The notes under the pieces: model-generated
Seen by the model: the letters and a program-made list of their open reading frames with translations, nothing else
Databases searched by the model: none
Told to the model about the DNA's origin: nothing
Source: Prochlorococcus marinus
GTDB lineage: Bacteria; Cyanobacteriota; Cyanobacteriia; PCC-6307; Cyanobiaceae
Reading direction: 5' to 3'
Length of the DNA: 57,726 bases
Assembly: GCF_001180265.1 (NCBI RefSeq)
Contig: NZ_CVSW01000101.1
Coordinates: 1-57,726, forward strand
Made by a program: the position numbers and the translations under genes
Shown: positions 18,915 to 29,477 of the stretch, piece after piece
How positions within the stretch are numbered: the stretch's first letter is position 1
How the letters are laid out: each line of letters opens with the position of its first letter

Positions 18915-19844
18915 ATGTTACTAAGTGGCTTTTTTAAAACTTTAATATATGACCCTGTTTCAGTATTAGGTCTTCTAGTCTTTTATATTTTATTAGTTAA
19001 TTTACCAATATCTTTAGGTGCAGTTTTCAAAAAAAAGTCCTCATTTACTGTAAGAATACTTACAATTTTTGTTAATTTACTAATAACTTTACAATTACTT
19101 TTTAGGTGGTCCATTTCTGGACACTTCCCAATTAGCAATTTATATGAATCTCTTTACTTCCTTACTTGGGGGATCTCAACCGGACAACTACTTATTGAGA
19201 GGGAATACCAATCTCCAATCATTCCCTCAATAGCAATACCTATCCAGTTGCTTACTGTAGCTTTTGCTTGTTTTGTTTTGCCTGAAGATTTGAAATTATC
19301 ATCCAACCTGGTCCCAGCTTTAAGGTCTAGTTGGTTAATAATGCACGTAAGTGTAGTAATGCTTAGTTATGCGGCACTAATAATAGGTTCTTTACTTTCG
19401 GCTTCCGTTTTATTTGTTAATAAAAATAAACCACTTCAACTTAGAAGTAGTTCTACGGGTATAGGGGGATTCAAAATATCTACTAACTATTCTTTAGATA
19501 ATTTAGTCAAACCTATTGAATTTTCTCATTCAGAAGAATTAGATACATTAAGTTATCGTTCTATATTAGTAGGTTTTGTTCTTTTGACTCTCGGTTTGAT
19601 TTCAGGTGCGGTTTGGGCTAATGAGGCCTGGGGTACATGGTGGAGTTGGGATCCAAAAGAAACATGGGCGTTTATCTCATGGTTGTTTTATGCCGCTTAT
19701 CTGCATATGAGAATAAGTAAGGGTTGGCAAGGACGCAAACCAGCACTTTTAGCCTCTACAGGCTTTTTAGTTGTTTTAGTATGTTATTTAGGAGTTAATT
19801 TTTTAGGAATAGGGTTGCATAGTTATGGATGGATATTTGGGTGA
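18915..19844 (+). CDS. ccsA: Cytochrome c biogenesis protein CcsA
   Basis: A 309-aa polytopic thylakoid membrane protein of the system II haem-handling pathway. It has about eight hydrophobic segments and the haem-binding WWSWDPKETWAFISW motif near 250-265, preceded by EAWGT and followed by conserved His positions. It works with Ccs1 to attach haem to apocytochromes c. I chose the ATG at 18915, which starts just before the first membrane segment. An in-frame TTG at 18879 would add 12 polar residues and cannot be excluded. It converges on rpe with a 21-base gap. Confidence 0.92.
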   Translation: MLLSGFFKTLIYDPVSVLGLLVFYILLVNLPISLGAVFKKKSSFTVRILTIFVNLLITLQLLFRWSISGHFPISNLYESLYFLTWGISTGQLLIEREYQSPIIPSIAIPIQLLTVAFACFVLPEDLKLSSNLVPALRSSWLIMHVSVVMLSYAALIIGSLLSASVLFVNKNKPLQLRSSSTGIGGFKISTNYSLDNLVKPIEFSHSEELDTLSYRSILVGFVLLTLGLISGAVWANEAWGTWWSWDPKETWAFISWLFYAAYLHMRISKGWQGRKPALLASTGFLVVLVCYLGVNFLGIGLHSYGWIFG

Positions 19845-19865
19845 TTTCTTAATTATCCAGAATAT

Positions 19866-20624
19866 TTATTGAGGTTCTGAAAGAACATTCCCTTTTTGTG
19901 CTTCTTGTGCAACTTTTCTCAAGTCATCACATCCTTCTTTTAATGTTGTGTAAGCAAACATTCCGCTACCTGCAATAAAACAATTAGCACCTGCATCAGC
20001 ACATTGTGAAATAGTCCAATTTGCTTTTATCCCCCCATCAACTTCAATGTCAACATTTAAGTTTTTTTCGATAATAAAGTTTCTTATTTCTCTTATTTTA
20101 TTTAGCATTGTTGGTATGTAAGCTTGCCCACCAAAGCCTGGATTAACTGTCATAACCAAAACATGATCAACCATATCCATAATGTTTTTAATCATTTCAA
20201 AAGGAGTATGAGGGTTTAATGCAACAGAAGGTGATCCTCCTAGATCTCTTATTCTTCCGAGAACTCTATGCAAATGAATATTTGCTTCGGCATGAGCTAT
20301 TACTACTCCAGGTTCACCATTCGCCCCTTTTGTGGCGTTTACATAAGATTCAAGCATGGTTTCACAGTTGTATTGGCTCACCATTAATTGAGTTTCAAAA
20401 GGGACATTGCAATATTTCCTGCATGCAGCAATCATTTCAGGACCGAATGTAAGATTTGGTACGAAATTCCCATCCATTACATCAAATTGAATTCTATCTA
20501 CCCCAGCTTCCTCGAGCTCTTTCACACATGCTCCCATATTTGCCCAATCTGCAGGTAAAACTGAAGGAATTATTTGAATTGGTCTATTAACACCAGCTAC
20601 AATTGTTTGATTTGACTCAGTCAT
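19866..20624 (-). CDS. rpe: Ribulose-phosphate 3-epimerase
   Basis: A 252-aa TIM-barrel enzyme interconverting ribulose 5-phosphate and xylulose 5-phosphate in the Calvin and pentose phosphate pathways. Signatures seen: IIPSVLPADWANMG, DRIQFDVMDGNFVPNLTFGP with metal-binding Asp, VLVMTVNPGFGGQAYI, and the phosphate-binding VDGGIK followed by AGSGMF. Length fits the family with a short extra C-terminal tail. A 33-aa ORF lies just upstream on the same strand, and glpX is divergent, so two Calvin-cycle genes are placed back to back. Confidence 0.96.
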   Translation of the reverse strand: MTESNQTIVAGVNRPIQIIPSVLPADWANMGACVKELEEAGVDRIQFDVMDGNFVPNLTFGPEMIAACRKYCNVPFETQLMVSQYNCETMLESYVNATKGANGEPGVVIAHAEANIHLHRVLGRIRDLGGSPSVALNPHTPFEMIKNIMDMVDHVLVMTVNPGFGGQAYIPTMLNKIREIRNFIIEKNLNVDIEVDGGIKANWTISQCADAGANCFIAGSGMFAYTTLKEGCDDLRKVAQEAQKGNVLSEPQ

Positions 20625-20658
20625 TTAATTTTTAAAATATTTAATAAAGATACTATAT

Positions 20659-20760
20659 TTAGTTGTTTATTCCTAATTTCAAGTCACGGCCTGATAAAGT
20701 ATCAGCTGTAAAGAGTAAAAAAAAGCTTACTAGCATAATAATTCTTGTAAAAAATGACAT
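20659..20760 (-). CDS. Candidate 33-aa membrane peptide upstream of rpe
   Basis: Read from the rpe-glpX gap on the minus strand: ATG at 20758-20760, TAA at 20659-20661, 33 residues. The N-terminal half is a single hydrophobic segment (FFTRIIMLVSFFLLFTA), and the C-terminal half is polar (DTLSGRDLKLGINN). The layout is that of a small single-span or signal-anchored peptide such as the minor photosystem or cytochrome b6f subunits, but it matches none that I know. It ends 34 bases before the rpe start, on the same strand. It could be a chance frame; its clean amphipathic split argues otherwise. Confidence 0.4.
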   Translation of the reverse strand: MSFFTRIIMLVSFFLLFTADTLSGRDLKLGINN

Positions 20761-20811
20761 TTTTTATGAGATCATACTCAAAACCTTTAAGAAAATCCTC
20801 AAAATTTAATT

Positions 20812-21813
20812 GTGAATCAAACTTTAATTCAAGAAATTCTCGAAGTTGTCGAGCAAGCAGCTATTGCCTCAGCAAAACTAACAGGTCTTGGTCAAAAAGA
20901 TGAAGCTGATGCTGCAGCTGTAGAAGCAATGAGATTGCGAATGGGCAAAATTGAAATGAAAGGAAAAATTGTTATTGGAGAAGGTGAAAGAGATGAAGCA
21001 CCTATGCTTTATATAGGTGAAGAGGTTGGTAGTGGAAGTGGCCCAGGGGTTGACTTTGCAGTAGATCCGTGTGAAGGAACTAATCTTTGTGCGAATAATC
21101 AAAGAGGTTCTATGGCAGTTTTAGCTGCCTCTGATACCGGTGGTCTTTTCAATGCTCCTGATTTTTACATGAACAAATTAGCAGCGCCTCCTGCGGCCAA
21201 GGGTAAGGTAGATATTAGAAATTCAGCTACTGAAAACTTGAATATACTAAGTGATTGCTTGGGTCTTTCTATTGATGAGCTAACTGTTGTTGTAATGGAT
21301 AGAACTAGGCATAAAGATTTAATTAAAGAGATTCGAGGATGTGGTGCAAAAGTACAACCGATTTCTGATGGTGATGTTCAAGCTGCGATTGCATGTGGTT
21401 TTGCAGGTACTGGAACACATTGCTTGATGGGCATAGGTGCAGCTCCAGAGGGGGTTATTTCAGCTGCTGCAATGAGAGCTCTGGGCGGACACTTTCAAGG
21501 ACAACTAGTTTATGATCCAGCAATCGCTCAAACTTCTGAATGGGCTGATTACACAAAAGAAGGAAATATAAAACGTCTTAATGAAATGGGCATAACAGAT
21601 ATAGATAAAATCTATGAAGCGAATGAATTGGCATCTGGAGAAAATGTTGTTTTCGCTGGAAGTGGAATAACTGATGGATTATTATTTGATGGAGTCAAAT
21701 TTGAAAGAGATTGTGTTAGAACAAGTAGCCTAGTTATTAGTACATTAGATAGTTCTGCAAGATTCACAAATACTATCCACATAAAAGATGGTGCTAAGAG
21801 TATCAGCCTTTAA
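20812..21813 (+). CDS. glpX: Class II fructose-1,6-/sedoheptulose-1,7-bisphosphatase
   Basis: A 333-aa enzyme of the GlpX family. In cyanobacteria this family hydrolyses both fructose 1,6-bisphosphate and sedoheptulose 1,7-bisphosphate in the Calvin cycle. Metal and substrate motifs are visible: [18 protein letters not shown] near 55-72, [22 protein letters not shown] near 85-106 and a conserved MDRTRH near 162. The start is GTG at 20812, which gives the expected N-terminus. hemA follows 18 bases downstream on the same strand. Confidence 0.95.
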   Translation: MNQTLIQEILEVVEQAAIASAKLTGLGQKDEADAAAVEAMRLRMGKIEMKGKIVIGEGERDEAPMLYIGEEVGSGSGPGVDFAVDPCEGTNLCANNQRGSMAVLAASDTGGLFNAPDFYMNKLAAPPAAKGKVDIRNSATENLNILSDCLGLSIDELTVVVMDRTRHKDLIKEIRGCGAKVQPISDGDVQAAIACGFAGTGTHCLMGIGAAPEGVISAAAMRALGGHFQGQLVYDPAIAQTSEWADYTKEGNIKRLNEMGITDIDKIYEANELASGENVVFAGSGITDGLLFDGVKFERDCVRTSSLVISTLDSSARFTNTIHIKDGAKSISL

Positions 21814-21831
21814 AAATTTCCTTTTGATTTT

Positions 21832-23142
21832 ATGCATATTGTTGTCGTCGGACTGAGTCATCGCACGGCACCTGTCGAAGTGCGTGAGAAGTTAAGTATT
21901 CCTGACCAATCCATAACAGAGTCATTGAAAGCATTAAAAGCTTTCTCTGATATATTGGAGGTGTCAATCTTAAGTACTTGTAATAGGCTGGAAATATATG
22001 CGCTAGTAAAGGATAAAAATACTGGAATTTCATCTATTAAAGAATTTATATCAGAATATTCTGGAATTATTTTTGAAGATTTAAATCCACATCTTTTTTG
22101 CTTTAGACAGGAAGAAGCAGTTTTGCATTTGATGAAAGTCTCGGCAGGTCTCGATAGCCTCGTTTTAGGAGAAGGACAAATACTTTCGCAGGTAAAAAAA
22201 ATGATGAGATTAGGTCAAGAGAATCAATCTACTGGACCAATTCTTAATAGATTATTAACTCAATCAGTTAGTACAGGTAAAAAAGTAAGATCTGAAACAA
22301 ATTTAGGAACTGGAGCCGTATCAATTAGTTCAGCAGCGGTAGAACTTGCCCAATTAAAAATTGGACAAGAAAAGGGTTTTGATACACTTGTAAGTCTGGA
22401 ATCAGAGAACGTTCTTGTTGTTGGCGCTGGACGAATGAGTAGGCTTTTAATAACTCATTTAAAATCAAAAGGATGTCATAAACTTATCCTTTTAAATAGA
22501 AATATTGATAGAGCATTAAATCTTGCCCAAGACTTCCCTGATTTAGAGATTGTTTGTAGAGGGTTAAACGAACTAGAAGAAAATATATCACTATCTTCCA
22601 TTGTTTTCACAAGTACTGCTTCTGAAGAGCCAATTATTGATCTCGCAAAAATTGATAAATTAAATTTGAGCAATAGACTTAAATTTATTGATATTGGTGT
22701 ACCTAGAAATATATCTAATGATGTAAAACAACATGAATTTGTAAAATCATTTGATGTTGATGACTTACAAGAGGTTGTTTCGAGAAATCAAGAATTTAGA
22801 CAGAAAATAGCAAAGGAAGCTGAATCTTTAGTAGAAGAAGAAAGGATCATTTTTCTAGAATGGTGGGCAAGTTTAGAGGCGGTTCCAGTAATTAATAAAC
22901 TTAGATCAGATTTGGAGTTAATTAGAAAAGAGGAATTGCAAAAAGCACTTAGTAGGATGGGACCAGATTTTTCGGCTCGAGAAAGAAAAGTTGTGGAAGC
23001 GCTTACTAAAGGAATCATCAATAAAATACTTCACACGCCTGTTACTAAGTTGAGAAGTCCTCAATCAAGAGAAGAAAGACAAGTTTCTTTGAAAATCGTT
23101 GAAAAATTATTTTCTTTGGTAGAAGAGGAAAAAAATAACTAA
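21832..23142 (+). CDS. hemA: Glutamyl-tRNA reductase
   Basis: A 436-aa enzyme that makes glutamate-1-semialdehyde from Glu-tRNA, the first committed step to haem and chlorophyll. The N-terminus is MHIVVVGLSHRTAPVEVREKL, the catalytic Cys is in ILSTCNRLEIYA near residue 50, and GLDSLVLGEGQILSQVK is near 102-118. The NADPH-binding VLVVGAGRMSRLL comes near 193 and a dimerisation helix ends the protein. It starts 18 bases after glpX and is probably co-transcribed with it. Confidence 0.97.
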   Translation: MHIVVVGLSHRTAPVEVREKLSIPDQSITESLKALKAFSDILEVSILSTCNRLEIYALVKDKNTGISSIKEFISEYSGIIFEDLNPHLFCFRQEEAVLHLMKVSAGLDSLVLGEGQILSQVKKMMRLGQENQSTGPILNRLLTQSVSTGKKVRSETNLGTGAVSISSAAVELAQLKIGQEKGFDTLVSLESENVLVVGAGRMSRLLITHLKSKGCHKLILLNRNIDRALNLAQDFPDLEIVCRGLNELEENISLSSIVFTSTASEEPIIDLAKIDKLNLSNRLKFIDIGVPRNISNDVKQHEFVKSFDVDDLQEVVSRNQEFRQKIAKEAESLVEEERIIFLEWWASLEAVPVINKLRSDLELIRKEELQKALSRMGPDFSARERKVVEALTKGIINKILHTPVTKLRSPQSREERQVSLKIVEKLFSLVEEEKNN

Positions 23143-23270
23143 TTTTTCTATTTATATTAAGTTTTTCTAGTGATTTATCGAAATACCTTTGTAAACTGAC
23201 CATTAGTATTACTAAATATGCCCATAATCAGTTACTTTAAATAGTTGTATATCTACCTCCATTAGATTGA

Positions 23271-24566
23271 ATGAAGCGTGTGTTGGCCATAATCCTCGGA
23301 GGAGGAAAAGGTTCTAGACTTTACCCTTTAACAAAAATGAGGGCTAAACCTGCGGTGCCGTTAGCAGGTAAGTATCGTTTAATAGATATCCCAATTAGTA
23401 ATTGTATAAATTCAGGCATTGAAAAAATGTACGTATTGACCCAGTTCAATAGTGCATCTCTAAATAGACATATAGGAAGAACCTATAATTTAAATGGCCC
23501 TTTCGGCCAAGGATTTGTTGAGGTTTTAGCCGCGCAACAAACTCCTGATAGTCCTAAGTGGTTTGAAGGTACTGCTGATGCTGTAAGAAAATACCAATGG
23601 CTATTTCAAGAATGGGACGTTGATGAATATTTAATATTGTCAGGCGATCAACTGTACAGAATGGACTACAGTTTATTTGTTCAACATCATAGAGATAATG
23701 GTGCTGATTTAACTGTTGCAGCCTTACCTGTTGATGAAGCTCAAGCAGAGGGTTTTGGCCTCATGAGAACAGACGATTTAGGAAATATAAAAGAATTCAG
23801 TGAAAAGCCTACTGGAGAGAAGTTGAAGGCAATGGCAGTAGACACTTCAAAATTTGGATTGAGTAAAGAGTCAGCTGCAGAAAAACCTTATCTAGCCTCA
23901 ATGGGTATTTACGTTTTTAGCAGAAATACCCTTTTTGATCTTTTAAATAAATTTCCTAATTATACGGATTTTGGTAAGGACATAATCCCTGAAGCCCTAA
24001 ATAGGGGAGATACTCTTAAAAGTTATGTATTCGATGATTATTGGGAAGATATCGGTACCATTGGAGCATTCTTTGAGTCAAACCTTGCCTTGACTGAGCA
24101 ACCAAAACCTCCATTTAGTTTTTATGATGAAAAATTTCCAATTTATACAAGACCAAGATTTCTTCCCCCTTCTAAACTAGTAGATGCTCAAATTACTGAT
24201 TCAATAGTTTGTGAAGGTACAATCTTGAAGTCATGTAGTATTTTGCATTGTGTTTTAGGTGTAAGAAGCAGGATTGAAAGTGATTCAGTTCTTGAGGACA
24301 CTCTTGTAATGGGTGCCGATTTCTTTGAATCGCCTGAAGAGAGGATTGAATTAAGAAGAGGAGGCGGAACGCCGCTTGGAGTAGGTGAAGGAACTACAGT
24401 AAAAAGAGCAATTCTTGATAAGAATACAAGGATTGGTGATAACGTCGTAATCATTAATAAAGATCGAGTAGAAGAAGCAGATAAGCCAGAATTAGGCTTC
24501 TATATAAGAAATGGAATTGTTGTGGTAGTTAAAAATGCAACTATTGCAAATGGAACTGTAATTTAA
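23271..24566 (+). CDS. glgC: Glucose-1-phosphate adenylyltransferase
   Basis: A 431-aa ADP-glucose pyrophosphorylase, the regulated step of glycogen synthesis. The N-terminal nucleotide-binding loop [22 protein letters not shown] occupies residues 10-31. Then come [14 protein letters not shown] and [10 protein letters not shown] near 125, and a C-terminal left-handed beta-helix with the activator-binding lysine region near the end. In cyanobacteria the enzyme is activated by 3-phosphoglycerate. gnd and pgl follow on the same strand. Confidence 0.97.
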   Translation: MKRVLAIILGGGKGSRLYPLTKMRAKPAVPLAGKYRLIDIPISNCINSGIEKMYVLTQFNSASLNRHIGRTYNLNGPFGQGFVEVLAAQQTPDSPKWFEGTADAVRKYQWLFQEWDVDEYLILSGDQLYRMDYSLFVQHHRDNGADLTVAALPVDEAQAEGFGLMRTDDLGNIKEFSEKPTGEKLKAMAVDTSKFGLSKESAAEKPYLASMGIYVFSRNTLFDLLNKFPNYTDFGKDIIPEALNRGDTLKSYVFDDYWEDIGTIGAFFESNLALTEQPKPPFSFYDEKFPIYTRPRFLPPSKLVDAQITDSIVCEGTILKSCSILHCVLGVRSRIESDSVLEDTLVMGADFFESPEERIELRRGGGTPLGVGEGTTVKRAILDKNTRIGDNVVIINKDRVEEADKPELGFYIRNGIVVVVKNATIANGTVI

Positions 24567-24661
24567 ATCTTTTCGATCATTTTTCGCTGACATAAGTATT
24601 TTTTTTAAGCAATTTTGTTGAGTTGCAGGCACACTATATTTATTGAGTTTTTTAATTTTTT

Positions 24662-26080
24662 ATGTCCAAGGCACATTTTGGTTTAATAGGTCTTGGTGTT
24701 ATGGGCGAAAATTTAGTTCTTAACGCAGAGAGAAATGGATTTTCTAGTGTAGTTTTTAATAGAACTTATTCAAAAACTGTAGAATTTTTAGAAGGTCGTG
24801 GTCTTGGTAAGAATATAGAGGGAGCTGAAACTCTTCAAGAATTTGTTAATAAGCTAGAGAGACCCAGAAGAATTCTAATGATGGTAAAAGCAGGACCCTC
24901 AACAGATGCAGTTATAGACAATATTTCTGGTTACCTCGAGGAAGGCGATTTATTAATAGATGGAGGTAACTCTCAATTTAAAGATACAGAAAGAAGGGTA
25001 AATACTCTTGAAAGTAAAAGTTTTGGATACATTGGAATGGGAGTCTCTGGTGGTGCAAAAGGAGCTCTAGAAGGCCCAAGTATGATGCCCGGCGGTACTA
25101 AGGTTTCATATGATGCGATAGAAAGCTTATTAACAAAAATGGCTGCCAAAGTTGAAGACGGCCCATGTGTTGCATATGTTGGACCAGGCGGCTCAGGTCA
25201 TTTTGTAAAAACTGTTCATAACGGAATTGAATATGGAATTGAACAAATACTTGCAGAAGCTTATGACCTTATGAAGAGAGTTAAAGGTATGAATGGTCGG
25301 CAGATGTCAGAGGTATTTGGTATTTGGAATAATACTGATGAATTAGCTTCTTATCTTGTTGAAATTACAGAGATTTGTCTAAATACAAAAGATGAGATAA
25401 CTGGAGATGATGTAGTAGAGAAAATATTAGATAAAGCGGGCCAGAAAGGTACTGGATTATGGACTGTTGTAAGTGCTTTAGAACTAGGGGTATCAGTCCC
25501 AACTATTTATGCATCTTTAAATGCAAGAGTAATGAGTTCTTTAAAAGAGCAACGTAGTGAGATTGAAAAAACTATTCCACCTAAAGAGATAGAGGATTTT
25601 GATTTGGGAAATATCTCAGATGGAATGAAGCCTTTATTTGATGCAGTAGTCCTCGCCACAATTGCTAGCTATGCCCAAGGTATGGATATTTTAAGAGAAG
25701 CATCTGCAGTATATAATTATGGTTTGAATATGCCGTCAATTGCTCAAATATGGAAAGGTGGTTGCATAATTAGATCAAAATTATTAAGTAAAATTCAAGA
25801 TGCTTATAACAAAGATCCTAATCTAAAAAATTTAATTTTTGATGATTGGTTCAATAATGAAATTGCGACAAGATTAGATAACTTATCAAAAGTAGTTTCT
25901 TTATCCACAAAAGCTGGGATACCTGTCCCATGTTTATCCAGTACTTTAGATTATTTGAATAGTTATAGAACTAATAGACTTCCTCAGAATCTTGTTCAGG
26001 CAATGAGAGACTGTTTTGGCTCTCATACATATGAAAGAATTGATAAGGAAGGTAGTTTTCACACTGAATGGATGAAATGA
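24662..26080 (+). CDS. gnd: 6-phosphogluconate dehydrogenase (decarboxylating)
   Basis: A 472-aa NADP enzyme of the oxidative pentose phosphate pathway. Motifs: GLGVMGENLVLNAERNGF at residues 9-26, the substrate loop GVSGGAKGALEGPSMMPGG near 127-145 and FVKTVHNGIEYG near 180 with catalytic Lys. The C-terminal tail resembles that of standard dimeric Gnd. Its stop codon overlaps the start of pgl by four bases (ATGA), so the two consecutive pathway steps are translationally coupled. This pathway supplies NADPH at night in cyanobacteria. Confidence 0.97.
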   Translation: MSKAHFGLIGLGVMGENLVLNAERNGFSSVVFNRTYSKTVEFLEGRGLGKNIEGAETLQEFVNKLERPRRILMMVKAGPSTDAVIDNISGYLEEGDLLIDGGNSQFKDTERRVNTLESKSFGYIGMGVSGGAKGALEGPSMMPGGTKVSYDAIESLLTKMAAKVEDGPCVAYVGPGGSGHFVKTVHNGIEYGIEQILAEAYDLMKRVKGMNGRQMSEVFGIWNNTDELASYLVEITEICLNTKDEITGDDVVEKILDKAGQKGTGLWTVVSALELGVSVPTIYASLNARVMSSLKEQRSEIEKTIPPKEIEDFDLGNISDGMKPLFDAVVLATIASYAQGMDILREASAVYNYGLNMPSIAQIWKGGCIIRSKLLSKIQDAYNKDPNLKNLIFDDWFNNEIATRLDNLSKVVSLSTKAGIPVPCLSSTLDYLNSYRTNRLPQNLVQAMRDCFGSHTYERIDKEGSFHTEWMK

Positions 26081-26805
26081 TTGAAAAGGTCAAAAATGGA
26101 TACACCATAAATATATGCAAAGATAAGTTAGAACTATCAACAGCTGTTTTTAAGTTTATTGAGAGTCAAATTATTCGTACTTTAAAAAATAAAGAAAGAT
26201 TCAAATTTTGTGTAAGTGGAGGTTCAACTCCTAAAGCTGTCTATCAGCTTTTATCTAATAGTGATCTTGGATGGGATATGGTTGATGTCTTTTTGGGAGA
26301 TGAAAGATGTGTTGATCCAAATTCAGAATTAAGTAATACGTTAATGTTGAAAAATTCATTGTTAACTAATTTTGGATCTAAAGCTTTTTTTTATGAAATT
26401 TTCAATGATTTAAAGGCTGATGATGAAACTACAAAATATCAATTTATTTCTAAATTATTTGAAAAATGCGGCTCAAATTCTCCCTCCTTTGATTTAACTT
26501 TATTAGGTCTTGGAGACGATGGTCATACAGCTTCCCTATTCCCTTATCAAAAAAATAATAATGCAAATGATTATGTTATTTTTAATGAAGGTAAAGGATT
26601 AAAAAGAATTTCATTAACTCCAAAGGTACTTTCAGCTTCATCAAAGATAGTATTTTTGGTTAGTGGAGCCAATAAAAGAATTGCTCTTGAGAGGTTATTA
26701 GATGAAAAAGAGCCTCTTGATAGAACACCATCAAGATTAATAAAATCTATTAATCAAATTTCAATATTTTGTGATCAAGAATCAGCAAAAGAATTACAAA
26801 TTTAG
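26077..26805 (+). CDS. pgl: 6-phosphogluconolactonase
   Basis: A 242-aa enzyme of the DevB/Pgl family that hydrolyses 6-phosphogluconolactone, the step before gnd. Motifs: FCVSGGSTPKAVYQLL near 46-60, VDVFLGDERCV near 75, and LTLLGLGDDGHTASLFP near 140-156. I place the start at the ATG at 26077 that overlaps the gnd stop as ATGA. An ATG at 26068 in the same frame would add three residues. The G6P dehydrogenase gene that would complete the pathway is not in the window. Confidence 0.94.
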   Translation: MIEKVKNGYTINICKDKLELSTAVFKFIESQIIRTLKNKERFKFCVSGGSTPKAVYQLLSNSDLGWDMVDVFLGDERCVDPNSELSNTLMLKNSLLTNFGSKAFFYEIFNDLKADDETTKYQFISKLFEKCGSNSPSFDLTLLGLGDDGHTASLFPYQKNNNANDYVIFNEGKGLKRISLTPKVLSASSKIVFLVSGANKRIALERLLDEKEPLDRTPSRLIKSINQISIFCDQESAKELQI

Positions 26806-26834
26806 TTAAAGTCTAAAATAATTAGATTTATTAA

Positions 26835-27383
26835 ATGAGTAAGAAAAAATTTTTATTCCAGAAAAGGGAGTTTGATGGTTGGAAAACATTAAATGATACT
26901 GTTATGGGCGGATCAAGTTCGGCTTTTTGTGAAATTTCAAATTCTGGTTTGATTTTAAAGGGTAATATTGTCGAGAAAGCAGGAGGATTTGTTAGTTGTA
27001 GATCTTCTATATATAAACCTTCTTTAAATGTATCTGAGTATTCATCCTTTGAATTAAATATTGATGGACAAGGAAGAACTTTTAAATTTGCTGTCGCTTG
27101 TGAAGATGCTTTACTAGGACTAACCGAATTTATTCCAGGTGGTCTCAGGTGGATTAAATCATTCCCAACAAAAAAATTCGGAACAACAAATGTTCAAATT
27201 CCTTTTAGTGAGCTAAAACCTTCAGTAAGAGCAAATAAAGTACGTTTTCCATTTAAATTCAAGCCATCTAGAATTAAGAGATTGCAACTACTACACTCTA
27301 AGTTCGGTGATGATGGATTACTTAATAATGAGTTTAAACAAGGTTCAATAAAAGTTTTAATTAAATCAATAAGTGTTATTTGA
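26835..27383 (+). CDS. CIA30-family protein (NDUFAF1-like)
   Basis: A 182-aa beta-rich protein of the complex I intermediate-associated protein 30 family. It has the FDGWKTLNDTVMGGSSSA opening, the segment FELNIDGQGRTFKFAV, and TVMGG-like carbohydrate-binding-fold features. In mitochondria the family member assembles complex I; cyanobacterial members are poorly characterised and may serve NDH-1 or photosystem assembly. There is no signal peptide. It follows pgl by 29 bases and overlaps the next small gene by 11 bases. Confidence 0.8.
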   Translation: MSKKKFLFQKREFDGWKTLNDTVMGGSSSAFCEISNSGLILKGNIVEKAGGFVSCRSSIYKPSLNVSEYSSFELNIDGQGRTFKFAVACEDALLGLTEFIPGGLRWIKSFPTKKFGTTNVQIPFSELKPSVRANKVRFPFKFKPSRIKRLQLLHSKFGDDGLLNNEFKQGSIKVLIKSISVI

Positions 27384-27759
27384 AAATCCACCCAAAAATA
27401 TAGAGAGCTTAATCGCTAAGTCAGCAGATTTAACAAATAAACCTTTTGTTCATTCTGTCGTAAAAATAAATGGTGAATACGAATTTGAGGAAGAAGACAT
27501 TGATTTAACAGTTAATATCTTATGTCGAGATAAAGAAGGTAAAAGATTAGAAATTTATGATCTTGAATTAGAACTTTTTAAATCTAATAAAGAGTTGGTT
27601 TTAGTAATCTCTAAGCTTAATTTCCCCAATGAACCAATATTATGGTGTGGAGTTAAAACATTATGGATGGATAGCAATAATGGAAAAAAATGCGACTCAC
27701 CAAAATACAGTGCTAGATTGGAAAATTTAGCAAATAGGATAAAAAGTTTTATTGATTAA
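27373..27759 (+). CDS. Unknown 128-aa protein overlapping the CIA30 gene
   Basis: A 128-aa protein of no recognised family. It begins at GTG 27373, inside the last codons of the CIA30 gene (11-base overlap), so it is probably coupled to it. It has a repeated acidic/hydrophobic pattern, no membrane segment, and a conserved-looking LWCGVKTLWMD stretch near residues 88-98. It ends 21 bases from the convergent ilvD gene. The context hints at a partner of the CIA30 protein, which is inference only. Confidence 0.65.
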   Translation: MLFENPPKNIESLIAKSADLTNKPFVHSVVKINGEYEFEEEDIDLTVNILCRDKEGKRLEIYDLELELFKSNKELVLVISKLNFPNEPILWCGVKTLWMDSNNGKKCDSPKYSARLENLANRIKSFID

Positions 27760-27780
27760 GAAAATAAACTTTGAGCTGGT

Positions 27781-29454
27781 TTATAAATCAGTAACAGCTC
27801 CTAAACTTGATGTGCTTACGATTTTCGAATATTTTGAAAGAATACCTCTTTTGTATTTTTGTATAGGTTTTATCCAATCTTTTTTTCTTTTTTCTAATTC
27901 TTCTTCAGATAAATCAACTTCAATAAGTTGTTTTACAGCATCTACTGTAATTAAATCACCTTGTTTTATTAGAGCAATATTTCCTCCAACAGCAGCCTCT
28001 GGAGCTATGTGACCAACAACAAGACCATAGGTACCACCGCTAAATCTGCCATCGGTAATTAAAGCCACCTTCTCTCCTAGCCCTTGACCAACAATCGCAG
28101 ATGTTGGAGCTAACATTTCTCTCATGCCTGGACCTCCTACAGGACCTTCGTTTCTAATAACAACAACATCACCAGCTTTGATATCGTTATTTAATATTGA
28201 TTTTAAACAATCCTCTTCACTTTCAAAAATCTTTGCTGGACCTGTTAATACAGGGTTTTTTACTCCGCTAATTTTTGCTACAGAACCTTCGCTCGCTAAG
28301 TTACCTTTTAATATCGCTAGATGTCCTTTTTTATAAAGAGGGTCATTTATGTCTCTTATGACATTTTGATTTATTGGAGGCTTATCTGGAATATTCTGTA
28401 AGTATTCTGAGATGGTTTTGCCTTCAATGTTTTTGCAATCGCCGTGAATTAATCCTGCATTCAAAAGTATTTTCATTACTTGTGGAATCCCTCCAGCCTT
28501 ATGAAGATCCACCGTCACATATTTACCACTCGGTTTAAGGTCGCAAATAACGGGTACTTTTTGTCTGATTCTCTCAAAATCATTAATGTTGATATCTATT
28601 CCTGCAGTATTTGCAATAGCTAAGATGTGCAACACCGCATTTGTTGATCCGCCAATTGCCATAATGACTGATATTGCATTTTCAAATGCTTTCTTAGTCA
28701 TTAGGTCTAGAGGCCTTATATCTTTTTCTATTGCAGAGACTAATATCTCAGCACTTTTATCTGCACTTAGTTCTTTTTCAAGATCTTCAGCAGCCATAGT
28801 GGAACTGTGAGGAAGACTTAACCCTAATACTTCAATAACCGCAGACATTGTATTAGCTGTAAACATTCCTCCACAGCTACCTGCACCAGGAATACAATTT
28901 TTCTCAACTTGGATTAGCCTTTCTTCATTAATTTTGCCTGATGTTAATTGTCCAACAGCTTCAAATGCACTAACAACAGTAAGATCTTCTCCATGCAATT
29001 TACCAGGCTTTATTGTCCCTCCATAAATGAAAATTGAGGGAATATTCATTCTTGCAATCGCAATCATGGCACCCGGCATATTTTTATCACATCCACCTAT
29101 AGCAAGTACTCCATCCATACTCTGAGCATTGCATGCTGTTTCAATTGAATCAGCAATAACTTCTCTTGAAACTAGGGAATATTTCATGCCCTCTGTTCCC
29201 ATAGAAATGCCATCACTTACTGTTATAGTCCCGAACATTTGAGGCATCCCACCTGATCTTTTTATTGACTCTTCAGCTTTTAGAGCTAACTTATTTAAAC
29301 CTATATTGCATGGTGTTATGGTGCTGTATCCATTTGCAACTCCAATAATAGGTTTATTAAAATCTTCGTCATTAAATCCAACAGCTCTTAACATCGATCT
29401 GTTAGGGGATCTTTGCACACCTTGGGTTATTGCAGATGATCTGAGTTTATTCAT
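27781..29454 (-). CDS. ilvD: Dihydroxy-acid dehydratase
   Basis: A 557-aa enzyme making the 2-keto acids for valine and isoleucine. Three cysteines at residues 49 (ITPCNIG), 122 ([13 protein letters not shown]) and 194 ([12 protein letters not shown]) match the three ligands of the [2Fe-2S] cluster. The C-terminal [15 protein letters not shown] segment contains the usual catalytic Ser/Gly region. It is transcribed toward the unknown gene ending at 27759 and followed upstream by a small membrane protein gene on the same strand. Confidence 0.96.
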   Translation of the reverse strand: MNKLRSSAITQGVQRSPNRSMLRAVGFNDEDFNKPIIGVANGYSTITPCNIGLNKLALKAEESIKRSGGMPQMFGTITVSDGISMGTEGMKYSLVSREVIADSIETACNAQSMDGVLAIGGCDKNMPGAMIAIARMNIPSIFIYGGTIKPGKLHGEDLTVVSAFEAVGQLTSGKINEERLIQVEKNCIPGAGSCGGMFTANTMSAVIEVLGLSLPHSSTMAAEDLEKELSADKSAEILVSAIEKDIRPLDLMTKKAFENAISVIMAIGGSTNAVLHILAIANTAGIDININDFERIRQKVPVICDLKPSGKYVTVDLHKAGGIPQVMKILLNAGLIHGDCKNIEGKTISEYLQNIPDKPPINQNVIRDINDPLYKKGHLAILKGNLASEGSVAKISGVKNPVLTGPAKIFESEEDCLKSILNNDIKAGDVVVIRNEGPVGGPGMREMLAPTSAIVGQGLGEKVALITDGRFSGGTYGLVVGHIAPEAAVGGNIALIKQGDLITVDAVKQLIEVDLSEEELEKRKKDWIKPIQKYKRGILSKYSKIVSTSSLGAVTDL

Positions 29455-29477
29455 ATTATTTGAGAACCTTTTTTATT

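Noticed and set aside
20691..20705. Inverted repeat CTGATA-AAG-TATCAG as a terminator or operator
   Set aside because: It has no T tract on either side and falls inside the candidate 33-aa ORF; a 6-bp stem is common by chance.
24188..24454. Open frame of 88 codons antisense to glgC
   Set aside because: It lies fully within a strongly supported gene and has no recognisable motif; antisense frames like this also occur over ilvD, hemA and leuB.
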